A stretch of 64,000 nucleotides of DNA, taken from positions 806,001 to 870,000 of the forward strand of contig NZ_OY762934.1 of the NCBI RefSeq assembly GCF_963667045.1. The letters run 5' to 3'. Below are positions 18,381 through 26,709 of this stretch, one piece after another. A program made the translations under genes and the position numbers. The notes beneath the pieces are model-generated. The model saw only the letters and a program-made list of their open reading frames with translations. It did not search any database and was not told the DNA's origin. The stretch comes from an uncultured Cohaesibacter sp. (GTDB lineage Bacteria; Pseudomonadota; Alphaproteobacteria; Rhizobiales; Cohaesibacteraceae). Every line of letters starts with the position of its first letter. Position 1 is the first letter of the stretch.

Positions 18381-19220
18381 CTAACAGGCTGGCAAACTGA
18401 CGCATATGTTGGACCCGCGTACGTTGCTCTCGCGGATTTCAATATCGCCATGCAAGTCAGCCACAATCTGCCGGGCGATGGCCAATCCCAAACCGGCATG
18501 GTGCGGACCGGAGTGCCAGGCAGTGTAGAATGGCTCGAAGACCTTGGTTCGGGCGGCCCGGTCAATGCCGGGACCGGAATCCTGAATGCAGACTTCAACC
18601 ATTCTGTCGGCACCAACGCGCGATATGACGCCGACCGAGCGAGCGGTAGCGCCATTCTCCCCTATGGCGTTGATGGCATTATCGAGCAATATCCGGAGCA
18701 TGACGCGGATCGTGATTTCATCACTGTAGATCATCGGCAGTTCCGGACTGGCGCGCCAATCCACTTCGATGCCGTTGGCATCAATGCGGTCGGCAGAAAT
18801 GATGAGACAATCCCTTATCGCCTCGTTGATGTTGATGGGAACGTGCGCGGCCATCCTGTCTTCTGGCAGCGACAGGCGCAGAGTACGGGCAGCCTCGTGG
18901 CCAAACTCAAGCGCCTCGTCCAGCGCTCCGCCCATGGGCAGACAGCCCGGCGTTTCCGATGACTTCGGACCACAGGCCGCGCGCTGCAGATTGTTGGACA
19001 GGGCCGTCATGACATTGAGCGGCTTTTGCAACAGATAGAGCGCCCCGTCGATCACTTCACGGGTGCGATACTCCATCTCCGATTCCGCCATCCGCGCCCG
19101 GACCGCATTGAGGCGGGCCTTTTCATATTCCTGCTTCTGGAACTCGACCAGTTGGCAGTGCGATGCGCATTCTACGGTGTAGAGCGGGGCATGGGTGCGT
19201 TTGGCAAGCTGTTCTGTCAT
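18381..19220 (-). CDS. nifL: NifL-like protein lacking PAS domains
   Basis: The 279-residue protein is a GHKL ATPase of the NifL type. It has a short N-terminal linker with CASHC, a helical H-like region (residues 30-80: MAESEMEYRTREVIDGALY, LLQKPLNVM) without the phospho-acceptor histidine of true kinases, and the nucleotide-binding boxes ILLDNAINAI (N, 177-186), DSGPGID (G1, 214-220), FEPFYTAW and HAGLGLAIARQI (G2). Classical NifL has about 520 residues, with two PAS domains, the first binding FAD; both are absent. The open frame continues upstream to 19499 but contains the promoter there. The start (19220 or 19238) is uncertain, as neither has a good ribosome-binding site. Confidence 0.7.
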   Translation of the reverse strand: MTEQLAKRTHAPLYTVECASHCQLVEFQKQEYEKARLNAVRARMAESEMEYRTREVIDGALYLLQKPLNVMTALSNNLQRAACGPKSSETPGCLPMGGALDEALEFGHEAARTLRLSLPEDRMAAHVPININEAIRDCLIISADRIDANGIEVDWRASPELPMIYSDEITIRVMLRILLDNAINAIGENGATARSVGVISRVGADRMVEVCIQDSGPGIDRAARTKVFEPFYTAWHSGPHHAGLGLAIARQIVADLHGDIEIRESNVRGSNICVSLPAC

Positions 19221-19261
19221 GGCGGTGTGTCGCTTCATTGTCAAATCGATGAAAATGACTG

Positions 19262-19278
19262 ATGCAACTTGCGTGCCG
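19262..19278 (-). promoter_or_regulatory. sigma54 (-24/-12) promoter of nifL-nifA
   Basis: On the minus strand it reads CGGCACGCAAGTTGCATC, a perfect GGCAC-N5-TTGC with GG-N10-GC. With the NifA box 43 bases upstream it implies that NifA activates its own operon. Confidence 0.9.
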
Positions 19279-19319
19279 AATGAAAGGACGCGGATTTTGG
19301 CCAGTTTGCCGTGTCCTGT

Positions 19320-19335
19320 TGTCGCATTTCCGACA
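19320..19335. promoter_or_regulatory. NifA upstream activator site between nifL and rnfA
   Basis: TGTCG-CATTTC-CGACA is a perfect extended box. It lies 43 bases from the -24 element of nifL and 136 bases from that of rnfA, so one site may serve both divergent promoters. Confidence 0.86.
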
Positions 19336-19470
19336 AAAGACGAACCGACCCGCGCAATATTGTAGCAAATGCCCCTCAAGTGACCGCCCCCATGGCCTGC
19401 CGCACAAAAGGCGGCCGAGTACGCAGAATTCAGCCCCCTTGCCCCGACTGCACCGGAAAGTAGCCCCGCT

Positions 19471-19486
19471 TGGCACGGTTGATGCA
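19471..19486 (+). promoter_or_regulatory. sigma54 (-24/-12) promoter of the rnf operon
   Basis: TGGCACGGTTGATGCA has a perfect -24 element, GG-N10-GC spacing and TGC at -12. It is 48 bases upstream of the rnfA ATG. Confidence 0.88.
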
Positions 19487-19533
19487 ACCAGGCTGGCAAG
19501 ACCTTCTTTCAATCAGGCGAACGGATTGCCTTC

Positions 19534-20115
19534 ATGGAACATACGCTGCTGATCCTTCTTGAGACCGCCCTTGTCAACAATGTGGTGCTGGTCAAGTTTC
19601 TGGGTCTATGTCCTTTCATGGGCGTGTCGAACAAGCTGTCGTCGGCGCTGGGCATGGGCTTTGCCACAACCTTCGTGCTGACCCTTGCAGCCACCGCCGC
19701 CTGGGTGGTCGAGCGGTTTCTGCTGGAGCCGCTGGGGCTCCAGTATCTGCGCATCCTGACGCTCATCCTGCTCATTGCCGCCATTGTCCAGTTCACGGAA
19801 ATGGCGATCCGCAAGTTCTCACCGGTGCTGCATCAGCGGCTTGGCATCTTCCTGCCACTGATCACGACCAACTGCGCCGTGTTGGGCGTGGCGCTGCTGA
19901 ACATTCAGGAAGACCACACCTTCTATGAAAGCGTGCTGTTCGGGCTGGGCTCGGCGCTCGGCTTCTCGCTGGTGCTGGTTCTCTTCTCTGGGCTCAGGGA
20001 ACGGATCAAGCTGGCGGAGGTTCCCGCTCTCTTCAAGGGCACGCCGATTGCCTTTCTCACCGCCGGGTTTCTGTCCCTGTCCTTCATGGGATTTGCCGGG
20101 CTGGTTTCCCACTAG
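19534..20115 (+). CDS. rnfA: RnfA, membrane subunit of the Rnf complex
   Basis: This 193-residue protein has six hydrophobic segments and the conserved [18 protein letters not shown] and [18 protein letters not shown] loops. The cysteines in these two loops bind the membrane 2Fe-2S cluster shared with RnfE. Rnf couples ion-motive force to electron flow between NADH and ferredoxin; in Rhodobacter it drives ferredoxin reduction for nitrogenase. It is first of seven genes, behind a NifA/sigma54 promoter divergent from nifL. Confidence 0.97.
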   Translation: MEHTLLILLETALVNNVVLVKFLGLCPFMGVSNKLSSALGMGFATTFVLTLAATAAWVVERFLLEPLGLQYLRILTLILLIAAIVQFTEMAIRKFSPVLHQRLGIFLPLITTNCAVLGVALLNIQEDHTFYESVLFGLGSALGFSLVLVLFSGLRERIKLAEVPALFKGTPIAFLTAGFLSLSFMGFAGLVSH

Positions 20116-20165
20116 CCGCAAGGCCTGCATTCGCAACGGACGACACGCAACAAGAGGATTTTGAC

Positions 20166-20702
20166 ATGTTGGCAGCAATGGGTGCTCTTCTGGCTTTGGG
20201 GGTGCTTCTGGGCGGCGGTCTCGGGCTGGCTGCGCATTACCTGCGGGTTGAAGGCAACCCGATCGCCGGGGAAATCGAGGAGCTTTTGCCGGGGTCCAAC
20301 TGCGGTCAATGCGGCTTCCTTGGCTGTTCAGATGCTGCCAACGCGCTGGCCGAGCACAGCGCCAGTGTGACCCTGTGCCCGCCCGGCGGCAAGACGCTGG
20401 CTGCGGCGCTGGCGGAAAAGCTAGGGGTTGAGGCCGATCTGTCCGCCATGAAGGACACCGGGCCGATGATCGCCTTTGTCTTCGAAGACCTCTGCATCGG
20501 TTGCACCAAATGCGCCAAGCGCTGCCCGACGGATGCCATCGTCGGAGCTTCCAAACAGATTCACGGTGTTGTCGATGACGCCTGCACCGGTTGCGAGAAT
20601 TGCGCCGAGGTCTGTCCGACCGGTGCCATCACCATGCGCAAGGAAACCGCGACCATCCAAACCTGGCACTGGCCGAAACCAGAACTTTCTCTGGCAAGTT
20701 GA
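20166..20702 (+). CDS. rnfB: RnfB, iron-sulfur subunit of the Rnf complex
   Basis: This 178-residue protein has one N-terminal membrane helix (LAAMGALLALGVLLGGGLGL). A 4Fe-4S site follows at GSNCGQCGFLGCSDAANA with a further Cys in TLCPPGG, then two ferredoxin-type clusters (CIGCTKCAKRCP, CTGCENCAEVCP). RnfB is the point where soluble ferredoxin exchanges electrons with the complex. GAGGATTTTGAC lies before the ATG. It is shorter than the longest RnfB proteins, with only two C-terminal clusters, as is usual in proteobacteria. Confidence 0.96.
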   Translation: MLAAMGALLALGVLLGGGLGLAAHYLRVEGNPIAGEIEELLPGSNCGQCGFLGCSDAANALAEHSASVTLCPPGGKTLAAALAEKLGVEADLSAMKDTGPMIAFVFEDLCIGCTKCAKRCPTDAIVGASKQIHGVVDDACTGCENCAEVCPTGAITMRKETATIQTWHWPKPELSLAS

Positions 20703-20714
20703 TGGATTGACCCA

Positions 20715-22271
20715 ATGAGACTATTCAAGATCAAAGGGGGCATTCACCCCGACGGGCGCAAGGAACTGGCCGAGAATGAGAAGATCGAACAGATTCCCCT
20801 GCCGACCCTGATGCGCATCCCCCTCAAGCAGCACACCGGCACTCCCGCCAATCCGATCGTCGAAAAAGGCGATGCCGTAAAAAAGGGACAGGTGCTGGCG
20901 CTTTCCCGCGGGTCGGTATCGGCCACCATCCATGCCCCAACCTCCGGGCGGATCATCGCCATCGGGCGCTTTGTTGCGCCACATGCCTCGGGCCTGCCAG
21001 AACCGACCATCACGCTCAGGCCTGATGGCAAGGACGAATGGGGCGACCTGCCACCTCCCCTCGATCCGTTTGCAACCGAACCGGACGAGATTGCCCGCCG
21101 TGTGGCCGAAGCCGGTGTCGTGGGCCTTGGCGGCGCGGCCTTCCCGGCGGCCGTCAAACTCAACCTGCGCACCCGCGGACCGCTGCATACGCTGGTGATC
21201 AATGCGGCCGAGTGCGAACCATACATCACCTGCGATGATCGCCTGATGCGTGAGCGGGCAGCAGAAATTCTCGACGGTGTCGCCATCATCTGTCACACCA
21301 TCGGTGTCACCAAGGCGTTGATCGGTGTGGAGAAAAACAAGCCGGATGCCATCAAGGCGCTCAAAAAGGAAGCGCAGGCGCAGAACCGCTATGACATCAA
21401 GGTCGTGGAGGTGCCGACCCGCTACCCGACCGGCTTTGCCAAGCATCTGGTGCAGATCCTCATCGGACAGGAGGTTCCGGCGCGGGCGCTGACCGCCGAC
21501 GTTGGCGTGATCGTGCAGAATGTTGCCACCACCTATGCCATCCAGCAGGCCGTCAGGCTCGGTCGGCCACTCATTTCCCGCATCGTGACCGTCAGCGGCG
21601 AGATGATCCGGCGCAAGGGCAATTTCGAGGTGCCGATCGGCACCCCGATCTCTCACATCATCGAGCATTGCGGCGGCTTCATCGATGAACCGGAAAAGCT
21701 GCTGCTGGGTGGTTCGATGATGGGCGATCCGGTTTCCAGCACCCGCGCGCCGGTCGTCAAGGGCTCCAATGGCATTCTGGCGCTGGGACGCAAGGAGACC
21801 TCGCAAAAGCCGGTCATGCCCTGCATTCGCTGCACTTGCTGTGTTGCCGCCTGCCCCTGCGGGTTGATGCCCTATGAAATGGCCGCTCGCATCAAGGCGG
21901 ATGATCTCGAGAGCGCTGTTGATATTGGCCTCAGAGATTGCATCGCCTGCGGCTCCTGCTCCTTTGTCTGCCCGGCCAATATTCCGCTGGTGCAGTATTT
22001 CAACTATGCCAAGGGCAGCCTCACCGCCAAGCAGCGCGCCGCCCACAAGCTGGAGGAGACCAAGCGACTGGTGCAGTTCCACGACGCGCGCATGGAGAAG
22101 ATCAAGAAGGAAAAACAGGCTGCAATGGCGCGCATGAAGGCAGAACGGGAAGCCAGAAAGCGCAAGGAGGAACAGGAGGAGGCAACCATGGGACCTGAGG
22201 GTGTGGCCGGAGTTGTGACAGAGGATGTCACCTCCGAGCCGGACCATCACAAAGCAAGGGCGAAAGCATGA
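20715..22271 (+). CDS. rnfC: RnfC, NADH-binding subunit of the Rnf complex
   Basis: This 518-residue protein has an N-terminal barrel-like part (IPLKQHTGTPANPIVEKGD), the flavin/NADH-binding glycine region GVVGLGGAAFPAAVKL (about 130-145), a SLBB-type segment and two 4Fe-4S clusters (CIRCTCCVAACPCGLMP near 370; CIACGSCSFVCPANIP near 410). A charged, coiled-coil-like lysine/glutamate tail follows (KIKKEKQAAMARMKAERE). The longer, alanine-rich tails of enteric RnfC are absent. It starts 12 bases after rnfB and overlaps rnfD by four bases. Confidence 0.97.
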   Translation: MRLFKIKGGIHPDGRKELAENEKIEQIPLPTLMRIPLKQHTGTPANPIVEKGDAVKKGQVLALSRGSVSATIHAPTSGRIIAIGRFVAPHASGLPEPTITLRPDGKDEWGDLPPPLDPFATEPDEIARRVAEAGVVGLGGAAFPAAVKLNLRTRGPLHTLVINAAECEPYITCDDRLMRERAAEILDGVAIICHTIGVTKALIGVEKNKPDAIKALKKEAQAQNRYDIKVVEVPTRYPTGFAKHLVQILIGQEVPARALTADVGVIVQNVATTYAIQQAVRLGRPLISRIVTVSGEMIRRKGNFEVPIGTPISHIIEHCGGFIDEPEKLLLGGSMMGDPVSSTRAPVVKGSNGILALGRKETSQKPVMPCIRCTCCVAACPCGLMPYEMAARIKADDLESAVDIGLRDCIACGSCSFVCPANIPLVQYFNYAKGSLTAKQRAAHKLEETKRLVQFHDARMEKIKKEKQAAMARMKAEREARKRKEEQEEATMGPEGVAGVVTEDVTSEPDHHKARAKA

Positions 22272-23359
22272 GTGACGTCAACATCACAGCCGGACCATTT
22301 TCCCACTCTGGTGCCAGTGTTTCCCGCACCATGGGGCTCGTCATGGTGGCGCTGCTGCCCTCCACCCTGTTCGGCTTTATCCAGTTTGGCTGGCCCTCGA
22401 TCTATCTGTTTCTGGTTACGGTGGCGGCGGCCCTCATCGCTGAGGCTCTGTGTCTCAAGATGGCGGGCAAACCGGTGAAACTCCATCTGCTCGATGGCTC
22501 GGGCATCCTGACCGGCTGGCTGTTGGCCATGACCCTGCCACCGTGGGCGCCCTGGTGGATCGGAGCCGTTGGCTCTTTGATTGCCATCATGCTGGCCAAG
22601 CAGGCCTTTGGCGGCCTTGGGCAGAATGTCTTCAACCCGGCGATGGTGGCCCGTACGGTGCTGCTCATTTCCTTCCCCATCCAGATGACCCAGTTTCTCG
22701 GGCCGCAGCCGATCTATAGCGGTGCCGCCCCCGATTTCATTGGTGGACTGGCAATCACCTTCGGCAGCCATCCGGAGATTGACGCCATCACCAGCGCTTC
22801 GCTGCTCGGCACGATCAAGACCGAGCTCGGCCGTGGCGAGGTGCTGCAACAGATCCTTGCCCAATCGTTCGACCTCAGGAACATGGTCATTGGCTTTGCT
22901 CCGGGCTCGATGGGCGAAACGTCAGCCATTCTGGCACTGATCGGCGGCCTGTTCCTGCTGACCACCCGCGTCATCACCTGGCACATTCCCGTGGCGATGA
23001 TCGGGGCCATGTGCGCCCTCTCCGGCCTTGCCCATTTTCTCGATCCTGCCCACTTTGCCAGCCCGCTGGTGCATCTGGTCTCGGGCACCTTCGCCTTTGC
23101 GGTGTTTTTCATCGCAACCGACTATGTCACGGCCCCCGGCTCGCCTCTTGGCAAGATCATTTTCGGGGCGGGCGTCGGCATTCTGACCTTCATCATCCGC
23201 ACATGGGCGGCCTATCCGGAGGGGGTTGCCTTTGCGATCCTCCTGATGAACGCCACGGTGCCTCTGATCGATACCTATATCAAGCCGCGCATCTATGGCC
23301 GGACACGCAAGGGTGACCCGATCAAGCTCAAGGAAACCAGCAAGGGAGAGGCACGATGA
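22268..23359 (+). CDS. rnfD: RnfD, flavin-carrying membrane subunit of the Rnf complex
   Basis: This 363-residue membrane protein of the NqrB/RnfD family has about ten hydrophobic segments and the conserved LLDGSGILTGWLLAMTLPP and NVFNPAMVARTVLLISFP. The site of covalent FMN attachment is normally D-x-(T/S)-G-A-T; here it reads DAITSASLL (Asp172, Ser178), so the accepting Thr is replaced by Ser. Flavin transferase ApbE is reported to tolerate Ser, so function is likely retained. It overlaps rnfC and rnfG by four bases each. Confidence 0.95.
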   Translation: MSDVNITAGPFSHSGASVSRTMGLVMVALLPSTLFGFIQFGWPSIYLFLVTVAAALIAEALCLKMAGKPVKLHLLDGSGILTGWLLAMTLPPWAPWWIGAVGSLIAIMLAKQAFGGLGQNVFNPAMVARTVLLISFPIQMTQFLGPQPIYSGAAPDFIGGLAITFGSHPEIDAITSASLLGTIKTELGRGEVLQQILAQSFDLRNMVIGFAPGSMGETSAILALIGGLFLLTTRVITWHIPVAMIGAMCALSGLAHFLDPAHFASPLVHLVSGTFAFAVFFIATDYVTAPGSPLGKIIFGAGVGILTFIIRTWAAYPEGVAFAILLMNATVPLIDTYIKPRIYGRTRKGDPIKLKETSKGEAR

Positions 23360-24081
23360 GCGGGAGCGAATTGAACGCCGATGCCTTCAAGGCCCCCGAT
23401 GGCCATCCAGACGCTGGAGATACGATTGGCAACAGGATCAAGGCACTCTATCTGAGGTATCACGACAATCCGGCCTATCTGGCAACCGTGCTCGGCGGCT
23501 TCTGCCTGATCTCGGCCCTTATCCTTGCCTCGAGCTACATGGCGACGCTGGCCCCGATTGCCCTGAGGCAAAAGGAAGATCTGCAGTCCTCTCTGGCGCT
23601 GGTCATCCCGGCAAGCCTGCATGACAATGATCTGGTTCGTGACGCCTTTACCATCAAGGACACTCATGGCGCCCGCACTGTCTATCCCGCCTACCGGCAG
23701 GGAACACTGACCGCTGTTGCCTATCAGGTCAGCGCTGTCGGTTATGGCGGGCCGATCCTGTCGATTATCGGTGTGGACCCGAACGGTGCCCTGCTTGGCG
23801 TCGAGGTGTTGCAACACACCGAAACCCCGGGACTTGGCGACCGCATTGAATCCAAGCGCGGCGACTGGATCAAACAGTTTTCAGGGCGCTCGCTTGCTGA
23901 GCCATCCGAGGCCCAGTGGAAGGTCAAGAAGGACGGTGGCTATTTCGACCAGCTGTCCGGGGCAACCATCACCCCGCGCGCCGTGGTGCTTTCGGTGCGC
24001 AGCGGGCTGGAATTCTTCAAGGCCCACAAGGGCGAGATCCTCACCTGCCCCGGCGGTTCATGCAAAGGAAGCCGATCATGA
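23356..24081 (+). CDS. rnfG: RnfG, periplasmic FMN subunit of the Rnf complex
   Basis: This 241-residue protein has a cytoplasmic N-terminus, one membrane helix near residues 43-65 (ATVLGGFCLISALILASSYM) and a periplasmic FMN-binding domain. The flavinylation motif is intact in YFDQLSGATITPRAVV, where the Thr of SGAT accepts FMN. The conserved GYGGPILSIIGVD and ETPGLGDRIE also support the call. The N-terminal 30 residues are longer than usual. It overlaps rnfD and rnfE. Confidence 0.95.
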   Translation: MSGSELNADAFKAPDGHPDAGDTIGNRIKALYLRYHDNPAYLATVLGGFCLISALILASSYMATLAPIALRQKEDLQSSLALVIPASLHDNDLVRDAFTIKDTHGARTVYPAYRQGTLTAVAYQVSAVGYGGPILSIIGVDPNGALLGVEVLQHTETPGLGDRIESKRGDWIKQFSGRSLAEPSEAQWKVKKDGGYFDQLSGATITPRAVVLSVRSGLEFFKAHKGEILTCPGGSCKGSRS

Positions 24082-24773
24082 CAAAAAGCTATCGCGAGAT
24101 CACTCTAGAGGGCCTCTGGACCAACACGATCCTGTTTTCGCAGACGCTGGCGCTTTGCCCGATGCTGGCTGTCACCGGCACCGCTACCAACGGCCTTGGG
24201 CTGGGGGTGGCCACCACTGCCGTACTGGTGGCCTCGGGCCTGCTCATCTCCCTCTTGCGCAACTTCATCGAGCCGGAAATCCGCATTCCCGCCTATGTGC
24301 TGATCATCGCCGGGCTGGTAACAATTGTCGATCTCTACATGAATGCCTATCTGCATGATCTCTACAAAATCCTTGGGCTGTTCATTCCGCTGATCGTCAC
24401 CAACTGTGCCATTCTCGGCCGTGCTGAAAGCTTTGCCTCCAAGGCACGCATCCTGCCCTCGGTGCTTGATGGTCTGATGATGGGGGTGGGCTTCACCATT
24501 GCTCTTGTGCTGCTCGGCGCGGTGCGCGAGATCCTGGGATCCGGCACCCTCTTTTCAGGAGCCTCGCTGTTGCTCGGACCGGCCTTCAGCTTTCTGGAAG
24601 TGGCCGTCATTCCGGATTACCCCGGCTTTCTCATCTTCATCCTGCCACCGGGCGGTTTCATCATGCTGAGCCTCATCCTCGTGGGCAAGCGGCTGATCGA
24701 CAACCAGTTCGAAAAAGCCCGCAAGGCCCGACAGGACGAGACGGACCTCATCGGCGAACACATCACGATATAG
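24078..24773 (+). CDS. rnfE: RnfE, membrane subunit of the Rnf complex
   Basis: This 231-residue protein is homologous to RnfA, with six hydrophobic segments and the two cysteine loops LALCPMLAVTGTATNGLG and FIPLIVTNCAILGRAE, which bind the shared 2Fe-2S cluster. The ATG at 24078 overlaps the rnfG stop (ATGA) and gives the family start MTKSYREITLEGLWTNT; reading further upstream would duplicate rnfG sequence in another frame. Confidence 0.97.
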   Translation: MTKSYREITLEGLWTNTILFSQTLALCPMLAVTGTATNGLGLGVATTAVLVASGLLISLLRNFIEPEIRIPAYVLIIAGLVTIVDLYMNAYLHDLYKILGLFIPLIVTNCAILGRAESFASKARILPSVLDGLMMGVGFTIALVLLGAVREILGSGTLFSGASLLLGPAFSFLEVAVIPDYPGFLIFILPPGGFIMLSLILVGKRLIDNQFEKARKARQDETDLIGEHITI

Positions 24774-24784
24774 GAGAGACCTTC

Positions 24785-25045
24785 ATGAATATCGGCGTTG
24801 CCTATGTCACCCCCACACACAAGGTCTGGCTGCGGATGGAAATGCCCGATGGCTGCACCATAGAGGAAGCCATTCACCGCTCCGGCGTGCTCAACCAGTT
24901 CCCCGACATCGATCTCAAGACGCAGAAGGTCGGCATCTTCGGGCGCATCGCCAAACTCAACAAGGTTCTGGAAGATGGCGACCGGGTCGAGATCTACCGG
25001 CCGATCACCGCCGATCCCGATCAGGTCGAGCGACGGGACCAATGA
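24785..25045 (+). CDS. rnfH: RnfH family protein
   Basis: This is an 86-residue ubiquitin-fold protein (VAYVTPTHKVWLRMEMPDGC, VGIFGRIAKLNKVLEDGDRV, EIYRPITADP). RnfH is the last gene of rnfABCDGEH in R. capsulatus and is also found with ratA in enterics; its role in the complex is unclear. AGGAGAG lies before the ATG, 11 bases after rnfE. It ends the nitrogen-fixation island on this side. Confidence 0.93.
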   Translation: MNIGVAYVTPTHKVWLRMEMPDGCTIEEAIHRSGVLNQFPDIDLKTQKVGIFGRIAKLNKVLEDGDRVEIYRPITADPDQVERRDQ

Positions 25046-25120
25046 ACAGGAACCGATCGGTCATTCCCTTCTGGCTGGAGCGAAAGCGCCACGTCTAGCC
25101 GGTCGCTCGCCCTCAAGCGC

Positions 25121-25141
25121 GGTCCGGATCGGGTCCGGACC
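25121..25141 (+). terminator. strong hairpin downstream of rnfH
   Basis: GGTCCGGA and TCCGGACC form a perfect 8-base GC-rich stem around a 5-base loop, 75 bases after rnfH. There is no T-tract, so it may be a pause or stabiliser element. Confidence 0.5.
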
Positions 25142-25143
25142 TC

Positions 25144-25179
25144 AGGCTGAAAAGGCCTCCCTCTCTCCTTTTCAGGCCT
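25144..25179. terminator. hairpin between convergent rnfH and phnM-like genes
   Basis: TGAAAAGG (25148-25155) pairs with CCTTTTCA (25167-25174) and the stem extends through one bulge to AGGC/GCCT. It overlaps the stop codon of the phnM-like gene on the other strand and probably acts in both directions. Confidence 0.5.
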
Positions 25180-26392
25180 GGCCCTGCGGGGTGGCGCTAT
25201 AGGCGGTGCGACCGGCAACCCATGTATGCCGCACAGCGGGAACATGACCATCGGGCCAGTCGACCAAAACCAGATCGGCCCGTCTTCCGACGGCAATCTC
25301 GCCGCGGTCATCGAGCTTCATGGCTTTTGCGGGATTGGTCGAGACAAGCTTCCAAAGGTTCAGGCGATCCGCCCGCTTTTCCGCATCCAGACGGGCCACG
25401 GCTGCCAGCATCGCCGGATAGTAATAGTCCGAGGCCAGAATGGAGCAGAGCCTCGCTTCCACCATGTCGCCAGCATTGGGCGACGCGCCAAGGTGGCTGC
25501 CACCACGCACCGCATTGGGAGCGCCAAAGGCCACCATGTCGCCCCGCTCCTGGGCCACGGCAGCAACCGACACGGCCATCGGGAATTCCGAGATAGTCGC
25601 GCCATGGTTGCGATAGAAGTCGCGGGTCTCGTCCTGCGTATCATCATGGCTGAGCATTGGCGCATTCCTGCTGCGCGCCAGTTGCCCCACTTCTGCGATG
25701 GCGTCCCTGACAAGCGGGCGCATCCGCCAGCGGTCTTTGAGCAGCTCGGCATAGTCGGCAGTGGAGAGGCCGGAGCGTTCGGCACGCCCGGCCATCTTGG
25801 CACGAAAAGCGGGGTCATCTGCGTTCACCACCGGAAACTGCGAGGAATGCTCGAACGGGCGGCGTTGCAGTGGCATGTCCGGGTGCAGCATGGCCATGGA
25901 TGTGTGGTCATTGAATGCAAGGGATGGTGTGAGCGGCCCGTCCAGCGTTTCCTTGAGCAGGTCTATCCCTTCAAGACAGAAGGTTTCCCATCGCAACTGG
26001 ATGCGGTTTTCGACGGTCAGCCGGTCAGCCCAAGTCATGATGGCGCGGATCATTTCGCGCGCCCGTTCAACACTGCGTAGGCCCGGCTCCCAGCTGATCG
26101 ACAGGGCGTGGTAAGCCGTGGCTATGCCGTTTGACGCGAGTTGCCGGTCGGTTTCCAGAAGGGCTGCCTCCATGGGAAAGAAGACATTGGGGCGCGGCAT
26201 CAGCTGCCGCTCAAAGGCATCGCCATGAATATCGATCATGGCCGGAGCCAGAAGACGCCCCCTTCCATCGATCTCCCTGCTCGTTCCGGCACCACCAATG
26301 GCCGAGATGACACCATCGGTGACAGTGACCGTGGTTTCAACGATCTGATCAGGCAGAAAGACCTCTGCACCGACGATTGTGAATTCTTGCAT
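25172..26392 (-). CDS. PhnM-like amidohydrolase, outside the phn locus
   Basis: This 406-residue amidohydrolase is related to PhnM (ribose 1-methylphosphonate 5-triphosphate diphosphatase). It has the metal site IDIHGDAFERQLMPRPNVFF, where canonical PhnM has HTDHVE, then LAFNDHTSMAML, APMLSHDDTQDETRDFY and NAVRGGSHLGASPNAGD. The ending DRGEIAVGRRADLVLVDW is typical of the fold. A second, canonical phnM lies in the C-P lyase operon here, so this is a paralogue and its substrate may differ. The ATG at 26392 has AAGGA upstream. It converges on rnfH and diverges from the phosphatase gene. Confidence 0.8.
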   Translation of the reverse strand: MQEFTIVGAEVFLPDQIVETTVTVTDGVISAIGGAGTSREIDGRGRLLAPAMIDIHGDAFERQLMPRPNVFFPMEAALLETDRQLASNGIATAYHALSISWEPGLRSVERAREMIRAIMTWADRLTVENRIQLRWETFCLEGIDLLKETLDGPLTPSLAFNDHTSMAMLHPDMPLQRRPFEHSSQFPVVNADDPAFRAKMAGRAERSGLSTADYAELLKDRWRMRPLVRDAIAEVGQLARSRNAPMLSHDDTQDETRDFYRNHGATISEFPMAVSVAAVAQERGDMVAFGAPNAVRGGSHLGASPNAGDMVEARLCSILASDYYYPAMLAAVARLDAEKRADRLNLWKLVSTNPAKAMKLDDRGEIAVGRRADLVLVDWPDGHVPAVRHTWVAGRTAYSATPQGQA

Positions 26393-26709
26393 GTTCTTGA
26401 TCCTTGAAGCGAAAACGGCAATGCGCAGCATGAGGGGAACCGGTCACAGACCCGGTTGAAAAGACAGAAGGACACCTCAAAGATGTCACTTTGATTACAG
26501 ATAGACCACAGCGGGATTGCACAGCACATGTTTACCTGGCAGTAGCCAAAGTGTCGCGCCCCAATGACGCCAAGGTATCGGAGCAAAACGCGCCGCACAA
26601 CGCCAGCAGCATTGCATCCTTAGCCGTTAGCCTTTATCCCTTTGACAGGTTGGCCCGATGGAGCCGGGGTTTGACCCTTAAGAGAAAAATCCAGAATGAA
26701 AGCACCAGA
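26393..26709. other. intergenic region between phnM-like gene and gph
   Basis: This is 317 bases of divergent upstream DNA. It is more AT-rich than its surroundings. I see no clear NifA box, sigma54 promoter or palindrome, and no convincing small gene; the open frame starting at 26491 is only the upstream extension of gph. Confidence 0.5.

Noticed and set aside
19221-19499. Upstream in-frame extension of the NifL-like protein by 93 codons.
   Set aside because: It contains the sigma54 promoter and the NifA box, so it is upstream of the transcript, and the residues are not PAS-like.
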